From: Streptomonospora sp. PA3
Lineage (GTDB): Bacteria; Actinomycetota; Actinomycetes; Streptosporangiales; Streptosporangiaceae
Direction: 5' to 3'
Length of the DNA: 64,000 nt
Assembly (NCBI RefSeq): GCF_009728995.1
Contig: NZ_VTZW01000016.1
Location: 392,421-456,420 of the forward strand
Shown: in pieces, positions 17,681 through 24,491 of the stretch
How positions within the stretch are numbered: the first letter of the stretch is position 1
Layout: each line of letters starts with the position of its first letter
Position numbers and translations under genes: made by a program
The notes under the pieces: model-generated
Database searches by the model: none
Told to the model about the DNA's origin: nothing
What the model saw: only the letters and a program-made list of their open reading frames with translations

Positions 17681-19105
17681 ATGCCGCCCGGACGAGCGCT
17701 TGATCCGATCGACATCCCCGCATGGGCATGGAGCCGGGAGGACACGCGGAGACTGCTGCAAGAGCGCGACATCGCCGGGTTGCTGCGCTTGGCTCAGCAG
17801 TACGGAGGCGCGAGTCAGACGCGCCTTGCGGCGGCGACGGGCATAGCTCAGGGTCGCGTCAGCGAGATCCTGAACGGACGCAAGCAGATCACGGCGCTTG
17901 ACGTGATCGAGCGCATCGCCGACGGGCTCAACATGCCCGACTCAGCGCGCATGCTGTTCGGCCTGGCCCCGCTGGACCTCACCATCCTCACCCAGCACCG
18001 CAGCGCCACCGCCGCCGCTGCCCCGCTCGTTCCCCCGCCTAGCGTGGAACCAGATGGGCAGCAGGAGGAGAGCGTGAAGCGTCGCGAATTCGTCGGACTG
18101 ACCGGGGCGGCCCTGTTCGAGGCGGCCACCGGACCCGCGATCGGGTTGGAGGACATCGCCAGCGCCCTTACCCGCTATGCGGGAGCGGCGACCGGCCAGC
18201 CGACACACCCGCCCGACCTCGCATCACTCACCAAGGCGGTGCACGCGGCCAAGACCGGGTACCAGGCGTGCCACTACGGTGAAGTCGCCCGACGACTGCC
18301 GGCACTGCTGAACCGGCTGGACGCGGCGACACGGCTGTTCGACGGTGACAGCCTCCTCACCGCGCACTCGCTCAGGGCCGAGGCGTACCACGTGGCGGCC
18401 AGCGTCCTGCTGAAGTCCGACGAGCGCGGGTTGGCCTGGCTTGCGGCCGACCGGAGTATGCAGGCGGCCGAGAACAGCGAAAACCCGGCCACCCTCGGAG
18501 CGAGCGCACGAATCGTCACCCGAGCGCTGATGACCGACCGCCATTACGGCGCGGCGACCGAACTGGCGACCACGATGGCCGAACGCGTGGACGCCACGGC
18601 CGAGGAGCCGACACCGGATTCCGTGTCGGTCTACGGCGCCTTGCTGCTGAGCGGAGCAGTCGCGGCGGCCAAACGCGAGAACCGTGGCCAGGCCCGCGCC
18701 CTCCTGGACGAGGCGGAAGAGGCCGGCCGACGCTTGGGCGGCGATCACAACTACCAGTGGACGGCGTTCGGCCCCACCAACGTGCTCCTCCACCGGGTGA
18801 ACACCGCCGTCGAGATGGGAGATGCGGGAAGCGCGATCGACCACGCGCGGCAGATCCGCCTGGACAACATCGACGTGACGGAACGCAAGGTCACCTTGTT
18901 CGTAGACGCGGCCCGCGCGTACAGCCAGTGGGGCAAACTCGATCGAGCATTCGAGGCACTAGTCACGGCGGAGAACCTGGCCAGCGAAGAACTCAGCGCC
19001 CGCCCCGCCGTACACACCCTGATCAACGACATCGGCACCCGCGCCACCGGACACCTGCGCGGCAACATCACCGACCTCGCGGAAAGAGTTGGCCTCACCC
19101 GATGA
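17681..19105 (+). CDS. XRE-type regulator with TPR-like helical C-terminus
   Basis: 474 residues. The helix-turn-helix domain is at about 44-85 (SQTRLAAATGIAQGRVSEIL). A Pro/Ala linker and KRREFVGLTGAALFEAATG at about 133-150 follow, then a long run of Ala-rich helical pairs to the end, as in TPR-containing XRE regulators of Streptomyces. No sensor for a known ligand is visible. ATG 17681 follows GAGAGG. Its stop overlaps the start of the flavoprotein gene (ATGA), so the two are coupled. It is divergent from the element's minus-strand operon. Confidence 0.88.
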   Translation: MPPGRALDPIDIPAWAWSREDTRRLLQERDIAGLLRLAQQYGGASQTRLAAATGIAQGRVSEILNGRKQITALDVIERIADGLNMPDSARMLFGLAPLDLTILTQHRSATAAAAPLVPPPSVEPDGQQEESVKRREFVGLTGAALFEAATGPAIGLEDIASALTRYAGAATGQPTHPPDLASLTKAVHAAKTGYQACHYGEVARRLPALLNRLDAATRLFDGDSLLTAHSLRAEAYHVAASVLLKSDERGLAWLAADRSMQAAENSENPATLGASARIVTRALMTDRHYGAATELATTMAERVDATAEEPTPDSVSVYGALLLSGAVAAAKRENRGQARALLDEAEEAGRRLGGDHNYQWTAFGPTNVLLHRVNTAVEMGDAGSAIDHARQIRLDNIDVTERKVTLFVDAARAYSQWGKLDRAFEALVTAENLASEELSARPAVHTLINDIGTRATGHLRGNITDLAERVGLTR

Positions 19106-19626
19106 GCGACAAAAAGGTCCTCTACATCATCGTCTGCGCCGCCGGCCCTGCCGGAGACGTGTGGAAACTCGTCGATATGGCTCACGAACGTGGCTGGACC
19201 GTTCAGCTCATATCCACACCCGCTGCTCTCGCGTTCATCGACACCAACGCCTTGGAAAAGCAGACCGGCCGCCCCGTACGCAGCGCCCACCGCGCGCCCG
19301 GATCACCACGCAGCCCGAAGGCCGACGCGCTCATTATCGCACCAGCTACGTTCAACACGATAAATAAGCTAGCCACTGGAATTTCAGACAACTATGCCCT
19401 AGACATTGCCAGTGAGCTTTCAGGGACGCAACTTCCAATAGTCATCCTTCCTTATATCAATAGGAACTATTTCTCTCGCACGCCACTTCAAAACAGCATA
19501 CACGCACTCAAAGAAGAAGGAATATACATCCAAATAAATGAATCGACACCTCACCCGCAAGGCAAGGGGGACCCGAACTCGTTTCCATGGAGCACGGCGC
19601 TTGAAATAATAATGCGAGTCTCTTGA
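19102..19626 (+). CDS. Flavoprotein (PPC-decarboxylase-like fold)
   Basis: 174 residues of the flavoprotein family: KKVLYIIVCAAGPAGDVWKL, VQLISTPAALAFID, and the FMN-binding-type segment KADALIIAPATFNTINKLATG. ISDNYALDIASEL and a C-terminal helix follow. Whether it decarboxylates a peptidyl cysteine or only binds FMN cannot be told. It is translationally coupled to the XRE regulator. The base composition changes abruptly inside the gene at about 19,330: the 5' part is GC-rich like the backbone, the 3' part is AT-richer like the following cargo. Confidence 0.85.
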   Translation: MSDKKVLYIIVCAAGPAGDVWKLVDMAHERGWTVQLISTPAALAFIDTNALEKQTGRPVRSAHRAPGSPRSPKADALIIAPATFNTINKLATGISDNYALDIASELSGTQLPIVILPYINRNYFSRTPLQNSIHALKEEGIYIQINESTPHPQGKGDPNSFPWSTALEIIMRVS

Positions 19627-19650
19627 CCTGCCGACCACGAAAGATCACAG

Positions 19651-20691
19651 ATGAAACCAGACTTTTCGAACCTTCAGCTCAATAATGTTATTGTTCATGA
19701 AGTGCCTAAATCATTCGCAAATAGAGAAGACAACGAACCAATCAGATTTAGTGATATCGAAAGTTCGCCAACCCCTGATGTGCTGCAGAGGATTTGCGAC
19801 AAGTTCGTTGGGGACTTGACGAAAAAGGGGAGAGCTATTGTCAGCCTTCAAGACCCGAAGTCGCGAATTCCCGAAATTGTAGGACGCTATTTTCAAGGAA
19901 GTGAGACAGCGTTCATACCGATGTCGCAGGAGATAGCCCAGACCCTGAGAGACACTCAGAAAGGAACTAACTCGGGCGGACTTTTACTGGTCTCCCATGC
20001 AACGCTCGGCGACGAAGAAGGACTTCTTATCGCCAAGATCGAAAGCGAAACGGCCATGCAAGCGAAGTTCGCGCAGGTCAACGGAAAGAGCACAGTCACA
20101 GTAAGCTATCTTGAAGATCTCCTTTTTCATTCGCAATCAAAAGTTTACAAAATCGGTCTTTTCCTGAGTTCGCAGAGCGACATCGGAGGCTTCGCGGCAG
20201 ATCAGCAAAGCGGTGGAGGAAACCTCGCCAAGTTCTTCCTGGAAGATTTTCTTGGGTGTGAATACAGAGGACAACCGGATGAATTGAGCAAGAAATTCTT
20301 CGAAGAATCAATTGCCTGGGTTAACAAAACAGAGATATCTCCGTCCACAAAATCGAAGTATATGATTGCCCTGTACTCCGAGATGAACAGCAACTTCAAG
20401 GATCTCGCTGTTGATAGATTCGCTGCCACCCACATAGAAACTGGCCAACAGAAGGATGACTACGCGCGCCACATGAAAACCAACGGAGTTCCAGATACTC
20501 CTTTCGAGAAAAACATAAGACTCATTGAGAAGAAGATAAGCCAAATGGCCTATTACTTCGAAAGTAACGTACTGGTAGTAACGCCAACTTCAGCGATAGA
20601 CGATGGAACCGTTCAGATCACTGGCGGAGATAATGAGAAGCTCACTTTGACAGTGAAGGACGATCTTAAAGACGTTAAGAGTCGCGGCTAG
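19651..20691 (+). CDS. NA37 / NdpA-like nucleoid-associated protein
   Basis: 346 residues, much lower GC than the chromosome. The start LNNVIVHEVPKSF, then SRIPEIVGRYFQG, the strand SGGLLLVSHATLGDEEGLLIAKIE and the long central segment resemble the 37-kDa nucleoid-associated family (YejK/NdpA, PF04245). The match is by pattern only. No membrane segment or signal peptide. It lies 24 bases after the flavoprotein gene and 3 bases before the RelA-like gene. In this setting it may be the DNA-binding or sensing partner of the synthetase. Alternative reading: an unrelated cargo protein of unknown fold. Confidence 0.6.
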   Translation: MKPDFSNLQLNNVIVHEVPKSFANREDNEPIRFSDIESSPTPDVLQRICDKFVGDLTKKGRAIVSLQDPKSRIPEIVGRYFQGSETAFIPMSQEIAQTLRDTQKGTNSGGLLLVSHATLGDEEGLLIAKIESETAMQAKFAQVNGKSTVTVSYLEDLLFHSQSKVYKIGLFLSSQSDIGGFAADQQSGGGNLAKFFLEDFLGCEYRGQPDELSKKFFEESIAWVNKTEISPSTKSKYMIALYSEMNSNFKDLAVDRFAATHIETGQQKDDYARHMKTNGVPDTPFEKNIRLIEKKISQMAYYFESNVLVVTPTSAIDDGTVQITGGDNEKLTLTVKDDLKDVKSRG

Positions 20692-20694
20692 CGA

Positions 20695-21681
20695 ATGTCG
20701 AATTATATACGCACTGAGCTAATCGAAGGTGCGAGAAGGCGATTTATCAACGAGAGATACCGCTATGTCGAATTTGCTGACCGGATCTCCCGAGAGATCT
20801 ACTTTGCAGCAGCGACCGCCGGGATCGAGTGCCGTGCTTTCGGTAGGGCCAAGGACGTTGGCAGTTTCGTCAAAAAGATCTATACAAAGAACTACACCGA
20901 CCCTTGGAAGGAAGTGACCGACAAGGCCGGCGTCCGCGTGATTGTTGACCATATAGGAAATGTGGATCCTGTGATCGACCTGGTCAAAAACAATCACCGA
21001 GTAATCGACCTTGAGGATACCCGGCTGAAGTATGGGGATGAGGACCGATTCTCATATCCCAAGGTCCATCTACAAGTGCAGGCCCCTGCCGCAGCGTCCG
21101 ATCCAGAACCCCTCGAGTGCGAGATCCAGATACGGAGCGAAGCACAGGATCTCTGGGCACGGATGTCTCACACGTGGCTCTATAAGCAGGAAGGCACTCC
21201 CCCGAATGTCACACGCTCGCTGTATCGTCTCCTTGCGTTGGTCGAACTTTACGACGCAGAGATCGAGCGAGGGATCGGCACCTTCATGTCATCCCCAGAG
21301 GCACAGGAGAACAGACTATTTATGGTGGCAGAGCGCTTCTACCGCGCGTTCTGCTCCGTCCCCTATCGCGAGGATGAGTCTAGGGAGATATTCCCTGTAC
21401 TCACCAGGCTGGTAGACCAGTTAGACATCAACTATGAACAAGCACTAATCGAGTTTACTCAGAACCGAAAAGAAAAACTGGAACGAATATACTCTCGATA
21501 CGGACCCGATGGAGCTCTTTATGAGCCTAGAAGATACGCACTTATCACACAACCGGAGAGTATAGTCGTATTTGAGTTCTTAGAAAACAGGAAATTTACC
21601 TTAAAGGAGGCTTGGGAATCTGACTTTGACCTCGATGATCTTCGAGAGCTAGCCGATACATGGAGCGTAAACATTGAATGA
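20695..21681 (+). CDS. RelA/SpoT-domain nucleotide synthetase-like protein
   Basis: 328 residues with a RelA/SpoT synthetase core at about 20-170. FGRAKDVGSFVKKIY (Arg51, Lys53, Ser57, Lys60/61) is the ATP-binding motif. DKAGVRVIV (Asp77, Arg81) and CEIQIRSEAQDLWARMSHTW (Glu143, Gln145, Arg147, His159) complete it. The usual GYxSxH substrate loop reads SYPKVH (Tyr121, His125), so Gly and Ser are replaced, suggesting changed acceptor specificity. There is no hydrolase, TGS or ACT domain. A C-terminal region of about 150 residues has no assignment. It follows the NA37-like gene by 3 bases, and its end overlaps the membrane protein gene by 8 bases. Resembles small alarmone synthetases and toxSAS proteins. 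Confidence 0.82.
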   Translation: MSNYIRTELIEGARRRFINERYRYVEFADRISREIYFAAATAGIECRAFGRAKDVGSFVKKIYTKNYTDPWKEVTDKAGVRVIVDHIGNVDPVIDLVKNNHRVIDLEDTRLKYGDEDRFSYPKVHLQVQAPAAASDPEPLECEIQIRSEAQDLWARMSHTWLYKQEGTPPNVTRSLYRLLALVELYDAEIERGIGTFMSSPEAQENRLFMVAERFYRAFCSVPYREDESREIFPVLTRLVDQLDINYEQALIEFTQNRKEKLERIYSRYGPDGALYEPRRYALITQPESIVVFEFLENRKFTLKEAWESDFDLDDLRELADTWSVNIE

Positions 21682-22258
21682 GTCCTCTGGATTGGCGGCG
21701 ACAGCGCTCTTCGTGGAGCTGATCGTCATTGGCTCTGGCTTTTCCATATCCTTGGCCGTTCTTGTTGTGGCATTTGCCGATCCAGACTTAAACTTACTAA
21801 CCAACCTCATGAAACTCTCATGGATGGCCCTATTTGCACTCCCCTTTGTCTATACATGCGGCGTTATCGTCGATCGAGTCGCTGATTATATCTTGCGCCC
21901 CATAAAGACCAAACTAAAGCGGTCTGTTTTCGCGTCCGACGCCAGGTACGCTGATGCCAAATTTGCAGTTGATTCGCATAACCTCTTCTCGACTCATGCT
22001 GATTATGCGAGAAGTAGAATGCGAGTAGTCCGCGGTGGCATATTAAACGGGGCAGCAACGACACTTTCACTGCTGTCCTGGTTCGTGTTTGCTAATCCCC
22101 CTGACGCCTTGAAGTCGTTCCTGGTTGTCCTTTCGGTGGTTTTTCTCTTCTTTACAGCGGGCTGCTTCTTCGCCTGGACTAGCATCGTCAAGACCACATA
22201 CAAAAAGACAAGAAGTCAACATGAATCTCTTGCTCGTCAAGATTCCCTTATCACGTGA
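21674..22258 (+). CDS. Four-helix membrane protein coupled to the RelA-like synthetase
   Basis: 194 residues from a TTG start preceded by GGAG eight bases upstream; it overlaps the synthetase gene by 8 bases. Hydrophobic segments lie at about 8-33, 47-66, 118-138 and 145-170. The 50-residue soluble loop between helices 2 and 3 (RPIKTKLKRSVFASDARYAD onward) and a basic C-terminal tail are probably cytosolic. No enzyme motif. The layout fits a small effector that could permeabilise the membrane when a nucleotide signal binds, but no binding site can be seen. Low GC, as in the two genes before it. Confidence 0.75.
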   Translation: MNESSGLAATALFVELIVIGSGFSISLAVLVVAFADPDLNLLTNLMKLSWMALFALPFVYTCGVIVDRVADYILRPIKTKLKRSVFASDARYADAKFAVDSHNLFSTHADYARSRMRVVRGGILNGAATTLSLLSWFVFANPPDALKSFLVVLSVVFLFFTAGCFFAWTSIVKTTYKKTRSQHESLARQDSLIT

Positions 22259-22323
22259 TAGTACTGCCGAATTGAGCTGTATGGGATCAAGGCGACGGCG
22301 TTTTGCGCCGTCTTGGCCGGCTT

Positions 22324-22376
22324 CCGGGTGGGTGCTGGAGCTGCGGGCTGCCGCCCGGTCTCCAGCACCCACCCGG
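22324..22376. repeat. Perfect 17-base inverted repeat
   Basis: Left arm CCGGGTGGGTGCTGGAG at 22324-22340, exact complement at 22360-22376, 19-base loop. It is far longer than a typical terminator stem and lies 65 bases after the last cargo gene. Confidence 0.85.
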
Positions 22377-22671
22377 GCGCCGGGCAGACTTCGGTTACTG
22401 TCGCCTGTCGCCGATCCCGCCACTTCGGGACGCGCCGTCGCTCGACAGTCGGTCTGCGAAGCGCCACAGTCGGCTCTGAGCGTCCGCACTCGGGTTTCCG
22501 GCGTTCTCGGTCCCGAGGCACTCGATCGCGCGACTCTGGCTGTCTCACGGCCTGGCTCCAGCGCGATCGAGCACCTCGGACCGGGGCCGTGGTCACTCGC
22601 TCCTGTGGTTGCCGCGCAGGGGTGCGGCGCGGCTCTTTCCGCTCCCGCCGCTTTGGGCCGAGGCCCGGTTT

Positions 22672-22692
22672 CCGTGCCACACACGTGCCACA
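22672..22692. promoter_or_regulatory. Putative integrase arm-type site, right end
   Basis: Identical to 10602-10622, with two GTGCCAC units in the same orientation. It is 102 bases from the attR core. Repetition only at the two ends of the element supports a recombination role. Confidence 0.5.
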
Positions 22693-22715
22693 CCGGGCGG
22701 CGATCGGCGGGGAAT

Positions 22716-22778
22716 CACGGGGAACGGCGTCCGACATCCGTGGCCCCGCCGCAGGTCAGGCGACCACGGGAAACGGCG
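22716..22778. repeat. 14-base direct repeat next to attR
   Basis: CACGGGGAACGGCG at 22716-22729 and CACGGGAAACGGCG at 22765-22778, one mismatch, spaced 49 bases start to start. It sits between the arm-type site and the core, where excisionase sites would be expected. Confidence 0.5.
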
Positions 22779-22794
22779 AACCGCCCCGCTAGAT

Positions 22795-22841
22795 CTTCCA
22801 AGCTGGCCATGCGGGTTCGATTCCCGTCGCCCGCTCTGACA
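22795..22841 (+). repeat. attR core (47-bp direct repeat)
   Basis: Exact copy of 10484-10530: the 3' half of tRNA-Gly from the anticodon loop on. It has no 5' half and is therefore not a tRNA gene. Host sequence resumes after it. Confidence 0.92.
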
Positions 22842-22848
22842 CGGCGAA

Positions 22849-22885
22849 GGGCCAGGTCGGCCGGGAGATCCGGCGGGCCTGGCCC
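22849..22885 (+). terminator. Original chromosomal tRNA-Gly terminator, now beyond attR
   Basis: Hairpin GGGCCAGGTC/GGCCTGGCCC with an inner GCCGG/CCGGC stem. It is a diverged copy of the hairpin at 10537-10573. It was separated from its tRNA by insertion of the element. Confidence 0.65.
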
Positions 22886-22978
22886 TCGGCGGTTCCGGTG
22901 GGGGCACGGCCTCCAGCCGCCCGGACGCCGTGGGACTTCGGACCGTCGGCGGCCGTCTGCGGACGAGGAGGTACGCCG

Positions 22979-23191
22979 ATGAAGCCCGACGAGATCGCCC
23001 CTCTGGCGATCACCGGAGCCGGGACCGCTGTGGGGGCCGTCTTCGCCCTTCAGGACCTCAGGTACGGGGAGTGGCTGTTGCAGATCGGCGCAGTCGGTGT
23101 CCTCGTCTTCGGCGCCCGCGCCGTCATCCGCATCGCCATCCGCCGCCGGAGCGCCTCCGCCGACACCTGCGACGACGATCCGGGGCGGTAA
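22979..23191 (+). CDS. Small two-helix membrane protein (hypothetical)
   Basis: 70 residues: KPDEIAPLAITGAGTAVGAV, then WLLQIGAVGVLVFGARAVIR; two hydrophobic segments and a basic end. ATG 22979 follows AGGAGG at ideal spacing, which makes it a good call despite its size. It is the first host gene after the element. No family recognised. Confidence 0.65.
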   Translation: MKPDEIAPLAITGAGTAVGAVFALQDLRYGEWLLQIGAVGVLVFGARAVIRIAIRRRSASADTCDDDPGR

Positions 23192-23314
23192 TCCCCGACC
23201 GGGGCCAGTCGCTCCCTGGCCGCGGACGCACCGCAAGGAAACTTCCCGCCGCCCTCTACCGGCCCGCTCGTTGGCCGCGGGTTCCGGCGGCCGGGGCCGC
23301 GCTCGAGTCGGGGG

Positions 23315-23704
23315 TCAGGGCACCGGCTTCGGCTCGGGTGCGGCCACCGCCTTCTTCCTGCGTCCGAACCAGGCCAGGACCGCGCCGATGACCAGTAGCG
23401 GTCCGGAGATCAGCCACCCCATCGAGATCGCGACGAACCCCGCGAAGCCCGCGAGCAGCAGCAGCAGAGCCGCCGTCTTCGACGCCCCCCGCGCGAGTGA
23501 TCCTCCGACGATCCCGACGACGCCGATGAACACGGCGGCGAATCCCAGTCCGATGAGCTCTCCGGCGCCCTCGGCCGCAAACCCCGCGCCGAGGCCGCCG
23601 AGCAGCATCACGAGCAACGCCGCGACGATTCCGAGCGCGCCGCCGACGATGCCGAGCACCAGCGCCGTGGTCAGCATCCCCGGGTGGCCTGTGTTTCCCG
23701 CCAT
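23315..23704 (-). CDS. Small membrane protein, DUF4064-like
   Basis: 129 residues with four hydrophobic segments: LTTALVLGIVGGALGIVAAL, the GLGAGFAAEGAGELIGLGF region, AALLLLLAGFAGFVAISMG and LLVIGAVLAWF. A positively charged, Pro-rich C-terminus follows. The layout resembles DUF4064 proteins. ATG 23704 has GGAGGA upstream. It is convergent with the preceding small gene. Function unknown. Confidence 0.7.
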   Translation of the reverse strand: MAGNTGHPGMLTTALVLGIVGGALGIVAALLVMLLGGLGAGFAAEGAGELIGLGFAAVFIGVVGIVGGSLARGASKTAALLLLLAGFAGFVAISMGWLISGPLLVIGAVLAWFGRRKKAVAAPEPKPVP

Positions 23705-23889
23705 GATGACTCCTCCCCGTTCCGGCTCCTCGGTACCGGCGCCCCTCCTGCGCCATGCGTGTGGGGAGAGTCCTCATCCGGCACCCGTGCCGGAGACCGC
23801 TTCTCCTCTCACCGTCCTCGGGCCCGCGGGCCGGCACCACCATGGCGCCCCTCCGGAATTTCCAAAGGAGCACAATCCCGGCCGCTCCC

Positions 23890-24330
23890 TCACTCGGCCG
23901 CCACGCGGCCGGTGAGGCGGTCGTGGCGTTGGCGGGCGGCCTGGGGGGTGTTGAGGCCGAGGCCGAAGGCGATCTCCTGCCAGGTCATGTCGCGGCCGCG
24001 GGCCATGGTGAGCAGGCCCGATTCCAGGGCGTCCAGTTCGGCGCGCATGCGCGGGGCCAGGGTGAGTGCCGCGTGGAAGTCGGTGTGATCGAGTTCGGGC
24101 TCGCCCGGCTCGGGGGCGGCCGCGCCGGCCGCGAGGTCGTGGATGCGGCGCACGGCGTCGAAGGGCTCCATCACCATGGAGTCCTCCTCCCATCGGCGGC
24201 GGGCCTCGCCTGCGGCGTGGCGGCGGGTGATGTGGAACAGGGCCGTGTACTCGCGCTCTCTGCGTGCCGTATCGGGCGCGGGCGGCGTGAAGGGGTCGGT
24301 ACCGCCCGGGTCGTCGAGGTGGCTCGCCAT
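23890..24330 (-). CDS. Putative DNA-binding protein
   Basis: 146 residues. The C-terminal region has MTWQEIAFGLGLNTPQAARQ, a readable helix-turn-helix; the N-terminal half is charged (TARREREYTALFHITRRHA). It starts with ATG 24330 after GAAGGATGG. Its upstream region carries direct repeats GTTTTCAAC at 24364 and 24378, plausible operators for autoregulation. No family name can be given safely. Confidence 0.7.
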   Translation of the reverse strand: MASHLDDPGGTDPFTPPAPDTARREREYTALFHITRRHAAGEARRRWEEDSMVMEPFDAVRRIHDLAAGAAAPEPGEPELDHTDFHAALTLAPRMRAELDALESGLLTMARGRDMTWQEIAFGLGLNTPQAARQRHDRLTGRVAAE

Positions 24331-24363
24331 GGTCGCCCATCCTTCTCAGGTCTTGAACAAGAT

Positions 24364-24386
24364 GTTTTCAACCTATCGTTTTCAAC
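24364..24386. promoter_or_regulatory. Direct repeat GTTTTCAAC (period 14) upstream of the DNA-binding protein
   Basis: Two copies at 24364-24372 and 24378-24386 in an AT-rich island between two divergent genes. CTTGAACAAG, a small palindrome, is next to it. Candidate operator and promoter for 23890-24330 and perhaps for the divergent gene at 24492. Confidence 0.45.
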
Positions 24387-24491
24387 ACGATATTGGCAAT
24401 GGAATACCGGTCGGCGCGGATATGTTGTCTGTGCGGGCGGAGCCGGATGGGTAGCCGACCGACGTAGGTGCGCCGGCCGTGAAGGTGAGTG

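Larger units (their letters stand above)
22259..22794. other. Structured non-coding right end of the AICE
   Basis: About 530 bases with no convincing gene. It holds three marked inverted repeats. One is GACGGCG/CGCCGTC at 22294-22312, a likely terminator of the cargo operon. One is a perfect 17-base stem at 22324-22340/22360-22376. The third is an 18-base stem with two mismatches, its arms near 22514-22531 and 22560-22577. ACAGTCGG occurs twice (about 22445 and 22466). Near the end are the arm-site repeat at 22672-22692 and a 14-base direct repeat at 22716 and 22765. Possible roles are terminator, transfer locus, recombination sites or a structured RNA. Confidence 0.6.
10484..22841. mobile_element. 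pSAM2-like actinomycete integrative and conjugative element (AICE), about 12.3 kb
   Basis: Bounded by 47-bp repeats of a tRNA-Gly 3' end. It holds every module expected of the class: tyrosine integrase, excisionase, rolling-circle replication initiator, FtsK/SpoIIIE-like transfer protein, GntR/KorSA-like regulator and several small conserved genes, all on the minus strand. The plus-strand cargo (17681-22258) includes a block of clearly lower GC. All backbone frames are intact, so the element looks functional. Family knowledge says such elements excise, replicate as plasmids by rolling circle and transfer double-stranded DNA with a single Tra protein. Confidence 0.93.

Noticed and set aside
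22795-22841. Second tRNA-Gly gene
   Set aside because: Only the 3' half is present. The 5' arm and D loop are missing, so it is an attachment site remnant.
22125-22982. 285-codon frame across the right end of the element
   Set aside because: It runs through inverted repeats and attR, has no ribosome binding site and no protein-like pattern.
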